From NCBI GenBank assembly GCA_017405865.1, contig JAFQZN010000037.1, forward strand, positions 1 to 40,982: DNA of 40,982 nucleotides, written 5' to 3'. Under the pieces are notes generated by a model. That model saw only the letters and a program-made list of their open reading frames with translations. It was not told where the DNA came from and made no database searches. The stretch's first letter is position 1; every line of letters starts with the position of its first letter. Position numbers and translations under genes: made by a program. Source of the stretch: Oscillospiraceae bacterium (GTDB lineage: Bacteria > Bacillota > Clostridia > Oscillospirales > Oscillospiraceae). Below are positions 31,382 through 40,844 of the stretch, one piece after another.

Positions 31382-34300
31382 TTATTCCGCGACAGCGCGG
31401 TAGAGGAAGGTCACGATCTGGCCGCGCGTGCAGGTGTTGTCCGGGCTGAACGTCGTCGCCGAGGTGCCGGCGGTGATGTTCTTTTCCACTGCCCACAGCA
31501 CTGCGTCGTAATAGTAGCCGCCGGTCACGTCCTTGAAGGGATTTGCGGAGGAGGTCGGCTTCGGCTGCCCCTCGGTTCTCCACAGGAAGGTCACGACCTG
31601 CGCTCTCGTGCAGCCTGCGTTCGGGCTGAACGTCGTCGCGCTCGTGCCGGTCGTAATGTCGTTCTCGACCGCCCACAGGACGGCCTTGTAATAGTAGTCG
31701 GTTGCCTTGACGTCCTTGAAGGGGTTATTGTTTGCTTTCGGCTCCGGACAGCCCTTTGCTCTCCAGAGGAAGGTCACGACCTGCGCTCTTGTGCAGGTGG
31801 CGTCCGGGCTGAAGGTCGTCACGCTCGTACCGGAGGTGACCTGCGGCACTGCGTTGACCGCCCACAGCACGGCGTCGTAGTAGAACTCGCCTTGCTTGAC
31901 GTCCTTGAACGGGTTGTCCTGCACAGGAGGCTTATAGTTCGGGTCCTTCGCGCCACAGACGGTGCACACGCCGTCCTTGTAGCTGTGCGGGATCATCGGA
32001 ACAACTGTTTGCTCTTCCTTATAGTCGCAGCGCGTGCAGTGCTTGCCCTCCGTCAGACCGGTCGCGGTGCAGGTCGCAGGCTTCGCAGGATCGGTCACGA
32101 GGTCATGCCCCAGCGCGTCGACCGTCTTCTTTTCACGGCTCAATTCCGCGCCGCAGACGGAGCAGTAAACGACTTCGTCATAGGAGCCTGCCTCGGTGCA
32201 GGTCGGGGCGACTTCGTTCTCCTTGACCGCGTCGGCAGGACTGTGTCCGGACGCCGGAATCTCTGCGTAGGTCGTGTAGTCGCAGCGCGTGCAGGTATCG
32301 TATGCCGCCCAGCCCTTTTCGGTACAGCTCACCGCCTGCGCCTCGTGATGCACGAGGTCATGCCCCAGCGCGTCGACCGTCTTCTTCTCGCGGCTTAATT
32401 CCGCGCTGCAGACGGAGCAGTAAACGACTTCGTCATAGGAGCCTGCCTCGGTGCAGGTCGGGGCGACTTCGTTCTCCTTGACCGCAGCGGCGGGCGCGTG
32501 CCCGCGCGGGTCGACCGCAACGGTCTTTGTCTGTTCCTTGAATACGGGGTTTTCAAAGCTCGCCGTATAGAACAGTTCACCTGCCGTAGTGCAGGTTGCT
32601 TCCACCGTTCTGACGACCGTGTTCACCGTCTCGGACTCAATGTGATTCTCTTCATTCAGGCAAGCACGGGAAGCGGTGACTGTCGCGTTGTCCACGCTCC
32701 AGACGTAAGTTGGCTCGCCCCAATCATGCCCATAATAGCAGTTATAGTCCACGAGGATCTTGACTGCGGGACGATCCGCCAGATTGTCGGAAACGGTAAG
32801 CTCGCCGGAAGCCATCTTGCCGAGCAGGGCGCGGTAGTCCGCCTCGGTGAAGGTTTCGTTGAACTGCGTCGTCGGCGCAAGAGCGACGAAGTTCCCGGCA
32901 GGATCGTCGGACACGACGCCGAGGGTATCCGTGCCGCCGGCGAAGGCGCCGTTCGCGATTTTATTCAGCTGATCGGTGACCGTTGCACCGAGCCCCTTCA
33001 TGGCGGAGGTGATCGTAATGCCTGCGCCGAATTCCTCGTCCACCATGGGTCCCTGGTCAATGTCGACGCCGATGAACTTGCCGCCCGCCCTTGCAGCAGC
33101 GGAGGCTGCGCTGGCATAGATGCCGCCGCCGCAGGCGAAGACGACTTCTGTGCCGTTCGCGAACCAGTTATCAACGTACGCCTCTACGGCATCATCGGGG
33201 AAGAACTGATCGCAGTATACATAGTCCAGACGGATCTCGTCCGCGCAGCCGAGCGCGATTGCCGCGTCGTTCGCGCCCTGCACGAAGCCGTAGCCGTACT
33301 TCATCACGCTGGGGATCTCCATGCCGCCGAGGAAGGCGAGCTTGCGGTAGCCCATGGCGACCGCGGCGTAGCCTGCCAGATAGCCCGACTGCTCGTCGGC
33401 GTAGGTCGCAGCGTAGAGATTATCGGGAATGACGTAGTTTTCGTCGCCGGTCGCCATTTCCAGATCGCTCAAGCCGGCGTCGAGCAGAATGATCTTGACC
33501 TCCGGGCAGGTCTCGGCAAGCGTCGCGGCGGGACCTGCGAACATAAAGCCGGGCAGCACCAACGTATCAAAGCCGTCGCTGACCGCCTGCGCCGCCGAGG
33601 TCAAATAGGCGTCTTCGTCGTCGCCGTAGACCGTATAGGCTGCGCAGGGCTTTTCGTTTTCGGCGCACCACGCGTCGGCAGCCTCCCATGCAGCTTGATT
33701 GAAGCCGCCGTCTTCCACGCCGCCGAAGTCGGTCACGACCGCTACCGAACCTGCGGGCGGCAGCTCGCCATCGTCGAAGATGAGCTGATACCAATCGCTC
33801 GGACGGTCGCCGTCCATCCGGTCAAGCTGCAATGTATAGGAGGTTCCTTCGATCGCAGTGCGACCCCAAGTGCCGTAAAGCCCCGTGCCCGGAATGCCGA
33901 CGCGGCAGATGGGAACGCTCTCGTCCCACGTGAAGGTCAGGCTTTCCGTCTCAAAAGGTACGCGGACGCGCATCCGGTTTTCCCAAACGACGTAGTTTTC
34001 CGCGTCCACTCCTGCGGGCGCATCGATCCCGCCGGGGGCATACCATTCGACCTCGACCATCACCGGACGTTCCTCGGTGCGCTGGAAGCTCTCAAGCACC
34101 ATCTGCCCTTCGTCGAAGCAGAACACGATCTCGATATTATAATCGTTCGCAGGAGTGAAGGTGAGGATGCCGTCCTCGTACGTCCAGCCCTCTTTGAGGA
34201 CCGTACCGTTCTGGAAGACCGGTTCTTCGACCCAGTCGAAATGCTCATCGACGTAACGGGCGATGACGGCGACGAAGTCGGTCGGTTCCTTTTCCACGAG

Positions 34301-36889
34301 CTCGAGCACACCTTCATGCTCCCATTTGTCAAAGTCCGCACAGACAGACGTGTCGATCAGGATATGGATCGGCTGCGGCTCGCCGTCGGGCGCGAAGTTG
34401 AGAGGATATTCCCAACTGTCGGGCTGGTAATGATCCGCGTCCGCCGCCGGGACTTCATCGCCAAGCGCAACAAAGACGCTGCCCTGCCCCCAGTCGTACC
34501 ACGCCGCCATCTGACCTTCCCTGCCGAGCCAGTCGTAGTTCACAAAGTAGAATTCCAGATTGTATCTGGTTTCCGGGTTGCCCCACTCGTCACGCTGATT
34601 CAGCTCAATGGTGTAGGTGTTCCCCTCGGCAGCGACCGTGCTCCAGCCGTCCTCACCGGCGTCCTCCAGACCCATCACGCGCAGTTCGCGCAGCTCGCCC
34701 TCCCAGGAGAAGGTCAGGCGCTCGGTCTCGAACGGAACGCGGATACGCATCCGGTCGTCCTGCACGAGCATATCCTCCGCGGGAACGTCGTCCATCAGCT
34801 GCACGGGGCCGCCGTCACGCCAGTAGACCTCGACAACCACCGGGGCTTCTTCGGTGCCATTGAAGCTGAAGAAGTCGCGATCAGACTGCCGCCACCAGAA
34901 GTTCAATTGGATGTCATAATCGTTTGCGGGGATCATGCTCAAGACGCCGTCTTCATACGTCCAGCCGTTCTTTAAGACCTCACCGTTCTCGAAGACCGTG
35001 CCCTCAAACAGCTGCCACTCTGCGTCGATATATCGCGCCTCGACGGCGACAAGATCGCTGTCCTCACGGTCGTGAAGCTGGAAGGTTCCGTTATCCCATT
35101 CCTCCCAGTCGATACCCTTGTTCGGGTCGATGAGCAAGTGGATCGCCTGTCCGGGCGTGAAGGCGTAGCCATCGTTGTTCCCGGCGGCGTAGCATTCCTC
35201 GTTCTCATCGGGCGCGTTTTCGCCCTGCGCAAGGAATACGCTGCCGCTCCACTGGTCATAGCCGAGGAAGAGCTTGCTGTCCTGCCCGATCCAGTTATAG
35301 TCCGGGAATTGGAACTGGATGTTGTAGCGGTCTCTGGGATCGCCCCATTCGTTGGTCTGGTTGAGCATCAGCGTATAGCTGTCACCCTCCGGCGGGAAGT
35401 AAGCCCACGCATTCCCTTCGCCGAGCCCTTCCACGCCGATCTCTTCCAGCGGACCGTCCCATGTAAAGGTCAGGCTCTCAGTCGTCCACGGCACACGGAT
35501 GCGCATTCTGCCGTCCTGTGCGAGGAAGTCCTCCTCGGCAACGCCGGCAGGCGCTGGCACTTCGCCGGAGCCCCACCAGTTGACGTCGATCACGACAGGC
35601 GCCTCTTCGGTGCCGTTGAACAGATCGAACAGATAGTCTCTCTCCCGCCAGCAGACATGCAGTTCGCAATTGCTGTTATCCACCGGCGTGAAGGACAGGA
35701 TGTTATCCTCAAAGGTAAAGCCGTCTATGACGACCACGCCGTTCTCAACGATCGTTCCGTCATACCAGTTGCCGTCGGGCAGGTAGCCCGCATACCGGAT
35801 ATAGATCCCTTCGCATTCGTCACGCGGCTCGAAGATCAGCTCTTCGCGTTCGTTCCATGCGTCCCAGTCGATGCCCTGCGTGGTATCGAACAGCAGATGC
35901 ACGGTCTGAACCTCGCCGCTGGAGATGAAATTAAAGGCATTGTCCCAGGAATCGAACAGATAGTTCGCCGGATCGGCGGTCGGCGCATTCTCACCGAGCG
36001 AGGCAAAGATGCTGGCGCTCCACTGGTCATACCAGACGGCAAGATTGCCGTCCGCGCCGAAATCGTTGTCCGCGAACTCAAAATTGACGTGATACCAGTC
36101 GCGCTCAGACGTGATCGGCAGCGTCCATTCGGTGCCCTCCGGCCACGCAAGCTCGCCCCAGCCGCCGTCCGCGCCGATGCCGTCTGCGCTGATGCGCTCC
36201 ATGCGGAAGCTCTCTTTCCACGCAAAGGTCAGACTTTCGGTGCTCGCGGGCACGCGGATCTTAATGCCGTAGCCGAACGGCTCATAGGTATAGTTCTCCG
36301 GATCGATCCCGTCCGGAAGCTGCAGCTGCCGGTAGCCTCTGCCGCCGCCGTTGACGTCGATCATCACGGGGTTTTCTTCGTTCGGTCCGAAGGTGTGGAA
36401 GATATACTCCCCGTAGGTCCAGGTGACGCGCAGCTCCAGATAGTCGGCAATTCCGACGTTCCAGGTCAGCACATTACCGGAGAAGCTGACGTCATCGCTC
36501 CGAACTTCTCCCCTGTCAACGACCCATTCGTCGACCTCGTCGCCGTTTGTCTTCCGATAGCGCGCCCAGACGGAGATCACGCGACCGCCCACCTCGTCGG
36601 CGGGCATAAAGCCGTCCTTCTCGCCGTCCCAGCCGTATTGGACGGTGGGATCGATCCGGAAGGTCACCGTACCGGTTCCGCTTACGACGCAGTCGTTATA
36701 CGCCCGCAGCAGGGTTTCCTCGCTCACGGCCGGGGGCGTGCCGTCGGTGGAATAGAAGACCGTGCCGAACTGCTCCCGATAATCCGCGTGGATCCGCAGC
36801 TCGGCGGTTTCCCCTGCGCTTGCAGCCGCCGGCAGCAGCGTCAGCAGCATGGTCAGCGCAAGGAAGAGAGACAAAATGCGGTTTTTCAT
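31382..36889 (-). CDS. Giant surface protein: repeats, PnrA/BMP-like ligand-binding domain, GH repeats and three SLH domains
   Basis: 1835 residues, complete. A signal peptide (1-26) is followed by about four diverged 220-residue modules with the pattern GTEEAPVVxDVxW, RMRIRVPxxTESLTFTW and GxxAPxxxxxY. About 1044-1375 are a basic-membrane-protein/PnrA-like fold (SVAVVTDFGGVEDGGFNQAA, FDTLVLPGFMFAGPA, EVVFACGGGIYASA, GKFIGVDIDQGPMV), a family whose studied lipoprotein members bind purine nucleosides. About 1400-1650 are cysteine repeats of the CxxC...ALGHD type also present in the giant PHP protein. From 1657 come three SLH domains (NPFKDV...YYDAVLWAV...GTSATTFSP...CTRAQVVTFLWR) that bind cell-wall polymers. 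GGGAGG precedes the ATG. A surface-held nucleoside-like binding receptor is a reasonable but untested reading. Confidence 0.92.
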   Translation of the reverse strand: MKNRILSLFLALTMLLTLLPAAASAGETAELRIHADYREQFGTVFYSTDGTPPAVSEETLLRAYNDCVVSGTGTVTFRIDPTVQYGWDGEKDGFMPADEVGGRVISVWARYRKTNGDEVDEWVVDRGEVRSDDVSFSGNVLTWNVGIADYLELRVTWTYGEYIFHTFGPNEENPVMIDVNGGGRGYRQLQLPDGIDPENYTYEPFGYGIKIRVPASTESLTFAWKESFRMERISADGIGADGGWGELAWPEGTEWTLPITSERDWYHVNFEFADNDFGADGNLAVWYDQWSASIFASLGENAPTADPANYLFDSWDNAFNFISSGEVQTVHLLFDTTQGIDWDAWNEREELIFEPRDECEGIYIRYAGYLPDGNWYDGTIVENGVVVIDGFTFEDNILSFTPVDNSNCELHVCWRERDYLFDLFNGTEEAPVVIDVNWWGSGEVPAPAGVAEEDFLAQDGRMRIRVPWTTESLTFTWDGPLEEIGVEGLGEGNAWAYFPPEGDSYTLMLNQTNEWGDPRDRYNIQFQFPDYNWIGQDSKLFLGYDQWSGSVFLAQGENAPDENEECYAAGNNDGYAFTPGQAIHLLIDPNKGIDWEEWDNGTFQLHDREDSDLVAVEARYIDAEWQLFEGTVFENGEVLKNGWTYEDGVLSMIPANDYDIQLNFWWRQSDRDFFSFNGTEEAPVVVEVYWRDGGPVQLMDDVPAEDMLVQDDRMRIRVPFETERLTFSWEGELRELRVMGLEDAGEDGWSTVAAEGNTYTIELNQRDEWGNPETRYNLEFYFVNYDWLGREGQMAAWYDWGQGSVFVALGDEVPAADADHYQPDSWEYPLNFAPDGEPQPIHILIDTSVCADFDKWEHEGVLELVEKEPTDFVAVIARYVDEHFDWVEEPVFQNGTVLKEGWTYEDGILTFTPANDYNIEIVFCFDEGQMVLESFQRTEERPVMVEVEWYAPGGIDAPAGVDAENYVVWENRMRVRVPFETESLTFTWDESVPICRVGIPGTGLYGTWGRTAIEGTSYTLQLDRMDGDRPSDWYQLIFDDGELPPAGSVAVVTDFGGVEDGGFNQAAWEAADAWCAENEKPCAAYTVYGDDEDAYLTSAAQAVSDGFDTLVLPGFMFAGPAATLAETCPEVKIILLDAGLSDLEMATGDENYVIPDNLYAATYADEQSGYLAGYAAVAMGYRKLAFLGGMEIPSVMKYGYGFVQGANDAAIALGCADEIRLDYVYCDQFFPDDAVEAYVDNWFANGTEVVFACGGGIYASAASAAARAGGKFIGVDIDQGPMVDEEFGAGITITSAMKGLGATVTDQLNKIANGAFAGGTDTLGVVSDDPAGNFVALAPTTQFNETFTEADYRALLGKMASGELTVSDNLADRPAVKILVDYNCYYGHDWGEPTYVWSVDNATVTASRACLNEENHIESETVNTVVRTVEATCTTAGELFYTASFENPVFKEQTKTVAVDPRGHAPAAAVKENEVAPTCTEAGSYDEVVYCSVCSAELSREKKTVDALGHDLVHHEAQAVSCTEKGWAAYDTCTRCDYTTYAEIPASGHSPADAVKENEVAPTCTEAGSYDEVVYCSVCGAELSREKKTVDALGHDLVTDPAKPATCTATGLTEGKHCTRCDYKEEQTVVPMIPHSYKDGVCTVCGAKDPNYKPPVQDNPFKDVKQGEFYYDAVLWAVNAVPQVTSGTSVTTFSPDATCTRAQVVTFLWRAKGCPEPKANNNPFKDVKATDYYYKAVLWAVENDITTGTSATTFSPNAGCTRAQVVTFLWRTEGQPKPTSSANPFKDVTGGYYYDAVLWAVEKNITAGTSATTFSPDNTCTRGQIVTFLYRAVAE
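32096..32230 (-). repeat. 135-bp intragenic direct repeat, unit 1
   Basis: Near-identical to 32351-32485 (about four differences in 135 bases, offset 255). It encodes a CxxC / DALGHDLV repeat of the giant SLH protein. Recombination between the units would delete 85 codons in frame. Confidence 0.85.
32351..32485 (-). repeat. 135-bp intragenic direct repeat, unit 2
   Basis: Partner of 32096-32230; same orientation and frame. Confidence 0.85.
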
Positions 36890-36934
36890 TCTGAATCCTC
36901 CCTTTCGTTCCGTTTTTTAGGTTCCTACAGTTTC

Positions 36935-36963
36935 ATAGTATCAAAGCAGGTCGGAAAAAGCAA
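36935..36963 (-). promoter_or_regulatory. Promoter of the giant SLH protein gene
   Basis: Minus-strand TTGCTT (36963-36958), 17 bases, TACTAT (36940-36935). Moderate match. Confidence 0.55.
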
Positions 36964-36974
36964 TAGAAAATACA

Positions 36975-37004
36975 AAAACTGGCTGCCGAATGACAGCCAG
37001 TTTT
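36975..37004 (-). terminator. Intrinsic terminator after the murD-ispDF operon
   Basis: Perfect 11-bp stem AAAACTGGCTG / CAGCCAGTTTT with T-runs on both sides; on the minus strand it is followed by TTTTTG. The plus strand also has T's, but no plus-strand gene precedes it. Confidence 0.85.
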
Positions 37005-37007
37005 TCC

Positions 37008-37841
37008 CTATTGTGTTTCTTCCGCAGGCTGTGTTCTGCGGTTGCGGCGTTCGTTCAGAATGCGCTGCTCTTCAAGGCGGCTGTTGTGCTCCACGGGGTC
37101 GATGCTCTCCCAGTAGGCGTCGCAGCGCTGATACAGCTCATAGAGCTTCCATTCGTTCGAGGCGTAGCAGAAAAAGCCGTTGAGCGCGGCAAAGCCCTTG
37201 AGCAGAAGCACGTAGACCCAAAACAGGACGAACAGACACAGCAGCAGCGCAAGGCAGCTCAACGCCAGCTCCAGCACGGCAGGAGAATCGCCCGTCGCGT
37301 ATTCCAGCAGGGCAAACACGATCAAAAGCGCAACAACGCCCGTCAAAATCCCGGCCTCGGGATAGACCGACCAGCCCGGCATGTCTCTGCGCAGGACGTA
37401 GACGTTCTCGGCCTTGTTGGTCAGCGCCTTTGCCTTGTCGATCTGTGAGCCGGTCAGCGGCTCGCTTGCGTTCTTGTACTTTTTGTAATCCAGATAATAG
37501 AACAGGCCCGCGATCGCGGCGGAGATGATCAGCGGGATCATGTATGTAAACAGGACGGAAAAGACGATGAGGCTCCCCCATCCGCTGCGCGGCAGCGGCT
37601 CGACCAGCGACGGAAGAAGCGGCATTTTGTCAAAGAAGCGGTTCAGAAGCTCCAGATCGAAAAAGCGGATGAAATTTCCCGTCGTCAGAAGCAGATTGAA
37701 CATGAAAATGATCGTTCCCACGGGCTGCACGATGCGGCAGATCTTCCGGTTCCTGCGCATGGTGCGTTCCAGCTTCACGAGGCTGTCCCACGTCGGCTGC
37801 ACGTCTTCTTCGCGCATGGGCGGTTTCTGTTTTTTGAACAT
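37008..37841 (-). CDS. Polytopic membrane protein of unknown function
   Basis: A 277-residue protein with about four to five membrane helices: near 37-60 (IVQPVGTIIFMFNLLL), 92-118 (LIVFSVLFTYMIPLIISAAI), 165-185 (GILTGVVALLIVFALL) and 190-220 (LELALSCLALLLCLFVLFWV). The charged ends include a C-terminal tail RLEEQRILNERRNRRTQ. I do not recognise a family. AGGAGAG lies before the ATG at 37841, 21 bases after the ispF stop, so it is probably the last gene of the murD-ispD-ispF transcript; a terminator follows. Confidence 0.85.
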   Translation of the reverse strand: MFKKQKPPMREEDVQPTWDSLVKLERTMRRNRKICRIVQPVGTIIFMFNLLLTTGNFIRFFDLELLNRFFDKMPLLPSLVEPLPRSGWGSLIVFSVLFTYMIPLIISAAIAGLFYYLDYKKYKNASEPLTGSQIDKAKALTNKAENVYVLRRDMPGWSVYPEAGILTGVVALLIVFALLEYATGDSPAVLELALSCLALLLCLFVLFWVYVLLLKGFAALNGFFCYASNEWKLYELYQRCDAYWESIDPVEHNSRLEEQRILNERRNRRTQPAEETQ

Positions 37842-37862
37842 GGTCTCTCTCCTCTCGATTCT

Positions 37863-38333
37863 CTATTCTTCCAGCAGGCACACGGCGTGGCAGGCGATGC
37901 CCTCCATGCGTCCGGTGAAGCCGAGCCCCTCCTCGGTCGTTGCCTTGACGTTGATCCGGTCAACGTCGATTTCCAGCTCCCGCGCCAGATTCTCGCGCAT
38001 CTGCGGGATATAGTCCTTCAGCTTCGGCCGCTGCGCAAGCACCGTCACGTCCGCGTTGCCGACGCGCAGCCCCTTTTCCCGCAGGCGGCGCATCACCTCC
38101 CGAAGCAGCAGCATGCTTGAAATGCCCCGATAGCGTGGGTCGGTGTCCGGAAACAACGCACCGATGTCACGCTCCCCTGCTGCGCCGAGCAGCGCATCCA
38201 TGAGCGCATGGACGAGGACGTCGGCGTCCGAGTGGCCGTCCAGACCGCGCGCAAAGGGGATCTCCACGCCGCCGAGGATCAGTTTTCTCCCCTCTGTCAG
38301 GCGGTGGACGTCATATCCGTGGCCGATTCTCAC
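37863..38333 (-). CDS. ispF: 2-C-methyl-D-erythritol 2,4-cyclodiphosphate synthase
   Basis: A 156-residue MEP-pathway enzyme that cyclises CDP-methylerythritol 2-phosphate with release of CMP. The metal-site motif RIGHGYDVH opens the protein. [31 protein letters not shown] and [12 protein letters not shown] are intact. It starts with GTG at 38333, overlapping the ispD stop (GTGA), with GGAGGGAGGG upstream. It acts in the step after IspD/IspE; ispE is not in the window. Confidence 0.96.
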   Translation of the reverse strand: MRIGHGYDVHRLTEGRKLILGGVEIPFARGLDGHSDADVLVHALMDALLGAAGERDIGALFPDTDPRYRGISSMLLLREVMRRLREKGLRVGNADVTVLAQRPKLKDYIPQMRENLARELEIDVDRINVKATTEEGLGFTGRMEGIACHAVCLLEE

Positions 38334-39010
38334 AGGCCCTCCCTCCGTTTCAGCACGGCCTCCGCCAGCGCAAGGTCCGACGGCACCGTGATTTTCAAAT
38401 TTTCCTCGCTGCCCTGCGTCAGTCGGACTTCCATGCCGGCAAATTCCGCCGCAGAGCAGTCGTCCGTCAGGGGAAGCCCCTGATCCAGCGCGGAAAGGAT
38501 CGCCGCTTTGATTCTCTCCGTGTCAAAAACCTGCGGGGTCTGCACGGCGAAGAGCGTCGCGCGGTCGGGCGTGGAAAGTACGACGCCGTCCTTTGCGACC
38601 TTGATTGTGTCGTGTACCGCGACGGCAGGCGCAGCAGCGCCGCAGAGCTCCGCCGCTTCTATGGCAGCGTCAATGATTTCCCGCGTCACGAGGGGTCTGG
38701 CCCCGTCGTGGATCGCCGCGAGCGGCGTGTCAACTGCGTCCAGTCCGCACAGGACGGACTGCGCCCGGCTTTCGCCGCCCTGCACGACCGCCTGCAGCTT
38801 CGGCAGGTCTGCGCAGAGCGCTCTGACCTCTTGCACCAGCTCGCTTCGGGTCACGATCACGATACCGTCGATTTTATCGCTGTCCGACAGTGCCTGCGCC
38901 GTGCGCAGCAGCATCGGCTTGCCGCCGACCTGCGCCATGATCTTGTCGATGCCCTGCATCCGTCTGGCAGAGCCGGCAGCCACGACGACCGCCGTACAGG
39001 CTTTTTTCAT
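38330..39010 (-). CDS. ispD: 2-C-methyl-D-erythritol 4-phosphate cytidylyltransferase
   Basis: A 226-residue cytosolic nucleotidyltransferase that joins MEP to CTP. The N-terminal CTP loop [16 protein letters not shown] deviates a little from the GxGxRM consensus but keeps the arginine and lysine. [40 protein letters not shown] and TDDCSAAE are typical. The ATG at 39010 is one base after the murD stop, with GGAG upstream, and the stop overlaps ispF. The head-to-tail ispD-ispF pair is common in bacteria. Confidence 0.95.
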   Translation of the reverse strand: MKKACTAVVVAAGSARRMQGIDKIMAQVGGKPMLLRTAQALSDSDKIDGIVIVTRSELVQEVRALCADLPKLQAVVQGGESRAQSVLCGLDAVDTPLAAIHDGARPLVTREIIDAAIEAAELCGAAAPAVAVHDTIKVAKDGVVLSTPDRATLFAVQTPQVFDTERIKAAILSALDQGLPLTDDCSAAEFAGMEVRLTQGSEENLKITVPSDLALAEAVLKRREGL

Positions 39011-39011
39011 C

Positions 39012-40364
39012 TCAAAGCTCCATTACCGTTTTCTTGAATTCCGTACCGCGCACCATGAAATTCTTGAACTTGTCAAACGCGGCGCTCGCAGGCGACAGCA
39101 GCACGACGTCTCCGGCCTGCGCGCGGCCGGCTGCCGTGCGGATCGCGTCGTAAAAATCGTCGATTTCCAGAATCTCCGGCGTTCCCTCGACAGCTCTTGC
39201 CGCTGCCGCGATCTTGGTGCCCGTCGCGCCCGTGCAGATCAGCAGCTTCACGTGCGCCGCGATCTCCGGTCCGAGGACGTCATAGGGAATGTGCTTGTCA
39301 TAGCCGCCGGCGATCAGAATGACCTTTTTCGGGAAGCTGCGCAGCCCCGCGACCGTGCGGCTCGGCGAGGAGGCGATGGAGTCGTTGTAGTAAGAAACGC
39401 CGTCCTTGACGCGCACCAGCTCGATGCGGTGCTCCACGCCGCCGAAGTGCTTGGCGACGAAGCGAATGTCCTCGTCGCTCGCCATGCCCTCCACGGCGGC
39501 GATGGCAGCCATATAGTTTTCAATATTGTGGACGCCGGGGATCAGAATATCCGCACAGCGCAGCACCGGCGCGCCGTCGCGGTAAATCATGCCGTTCTCG
39601 GCGTAAACGCCGTCCACGCGCTCGCGGCGCGAGAAGCGTCTGACCGTACCGGCCGCCTCGGCGGCGAAGCTCTCGGTCAGCGCGTTGTCGTGGTTGACGA
39701 TCAGCACGTCGTCTTTCGTCTGCCGCAGGAAGATGTTCTTCTTGGCAGCGACGTACTCCGCCATATCCTTGTGTATGTCCAGATGATTCGGCGCGAGATT
39801 CGTCACTACCGCAACGTGGCAGCTTTCGTGCAGATCCATGAGCTGGAAGGAGCTCAATTCCAGCACGACCTTGTCCTTCGGATTCATCTTGTCCGCGCAG
39901 TCGAGCAGCGGCGTTCCGATATTGCCGCCGAGCCAGACCCGATGCCCCGCGCGCTTCAGGATCTCCGAGATCAAGGTCGTGGTCGTCGTCTTGCCGTCCG
40001 AGCCGGTCACGCCGATGATCGGGCAGGGACAGACAGCGAAGAACGCCTCCATCTCGCTGGTAATCACCGTACCCGCCTGCCGCAGAGCGATCAGCTCCGG
40101 CTTATCCGGGTGCAGCCCCGGCGTACGGAAGGCGACGTCGCCCGAAATATTCTCCAGATAGTCTTCGCCCAGATGGAGCTTCATGCCCATGCGCTCCAGC
40201 TCCAGCACTTCCGTATCCATCCTGTCGCGCGGCGTGCGGTCGCAGCCGGTCACGTCGGCGCCATGGCGCAGCAGGAGCCTTACCAGCGGGCGGTTGCTGA
40301 CACCCAGTCCGAGAACGAGGACTTTTTTCCCTTTCAGACGGTCAAAATACGTTTGCAGCTTCAA
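39012..40364 (-). CDS. murD: UDP-N-acetylmuramoyl-L-alanine--D-glutamate ligase
   Basis: A 450-residue cytosolic ATP-dependent ligase that adds D-glutamate to UDP-MurNAc-L-Ala in peptidoglycan precursor synthesis. N-terminal Rossmann domain VLVLGLGVSNRPLVRLLL, ATP loop GVTGSDGKTTTT (about 115-126), ELSSFQLMDL, NLAPNHLDIH, HNIENYMAAIAA, EHRIELV, NDSIASSP and LLSPASAAFDKFKNF are all MurD hallmarks. The start is a TTG at 40364, eight bases after AGAGGGG; an in-frame ATG-like codon farther upstream would place the -10 box inside the gene. It is the first gene of the murD-ispD-ispF operon, without the usual mra/mur neighbours. Confidence 0.95.
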   Translation of the reverse strand: MKLQTYFDRLKGKKVLVLGLGVSNRPLVRLLLRHGADVTGCDRTPRDRMDTEVLELERMGMKLHLGEDYLENISGDVAFRTPGLHPDKPELIALRQAGTVITSEMEAFFAVCPCPIIGVTGSDGKTTTTTLISEILKRAGHRVWLGGNIGTPLLDCADKMNPKDKVVLELSSFQLMDLHESCHVAVVTNLAPNHLDIHKDMAEYVAAKKNIFLRQTKDDVLIVNHDNALTESFAAEAAGTVRRFSRRERVDGVYAENGMIYRDGAPVLRCADILIPGVHNIENYMAAIAAVEGMASDEDIRFVAKHFGGVEHRIELVRVKDGVSYYNDSIASSPSRTVAGLRSFPKKVILIAGGYDKHIPYDVLGPEIAAHVKLLICTGATGTKIAAAARAVEGTPEILEIDDFYDAIRTAAGRAQAGDVVLLSPASAAFDKFKNFMVRGTEFKKTVMEL

Positions 40365-40395
40365 TTCCCGCGCCCCTCTTTCCTGTTCTGTTTCT

Positions 40396-40424
40396 ATTAT
40401 ATCCCCAAAAGAAAAAATTTGCAA
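40396..40424 (-). promoter_or_regulatory. Promoter of murD-ispD-ispF
   Basis: Minus-strand TTGCAA (40424-40419), 17 bases, TATAAT (40401-40396). It is back to back with the rnpB promoter, the two -35 boxes only five bases apart. Confidence 0.85.
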
Positions 40425-40429
40425 TCCGT

Positions 40430-40458
40430 TTGACAAGACAAGAAAAATAAAGTAGAAT
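40430..40458 (+). promoter_or_regulatory. Promoter of rnpB
   Basis: TTGACA (40430-40435), 17 bases, TAGAAT (40453-40458). Transcription is expected to start at about 40465. Confidence 0.85.
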
Positions 40459-40464
40459 AAAACC

Positions 40465-40812
40465 CGCGACCGGGACGGACAGCCGCGTGGCTGCGCCGAA
40501 AGGCGCTTTCATGAGGAAAGTCCGGGCTCCACAGGGCAAGAATAACGGGTAACGCCCGCCGAAGGCGACTTCAGGAAAAGTGCAACAGAGATATACCGCC
40601 GCCGATTTTCGGCGGCAAGGGTGGAAAGGCGAGGTAAGAGCTCACCCGCCGCATGGGAACATCGCGGCGCTGTAAACTCTATTCGGAGCAACACCGTGGA
40701 GGAGAATAAGGTCTGCCCGACCTCTCCGGGGAGGTGGCTGGAACGCATCGGCAACGGTGCGTCTAGATAGATGGCTGTCGATTACAGAACCCGGCTTACA
40801 GTCCCGATCGTG
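40465..40812 (+). ncRNA. rnpB: RNase P RNA, bacterial type A-like
   Basis: The catalytic RNA that trims the 5' leader of tRNA precursors. The conserved core GAGGAAAGTCCGGGCTCC (near 40511) and the closing ACAGAACCCGGCTTACAG (near 40784) are present. Helix P1 pairs 40465-40476 with 40801-40812 over 12 positions with one mismatch, which sets the ends. The length of about 348 bases fits. A terminator follows directly. Confidence 0.95.
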
Positions 40813-40814
40813 AA

Positions 40815-40844
40815 AAAAGCGCAGAGCAATCGCTCTGCGCTTTT
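40815..40844 (+). terminator. Intrinsic terminator of rnpB
   Basis: Stem AAAAGCGCAGAGC / GCTCTGCGCTTTT with a four-base loop, T's included in the 3' arm. Confidence 0.88.
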
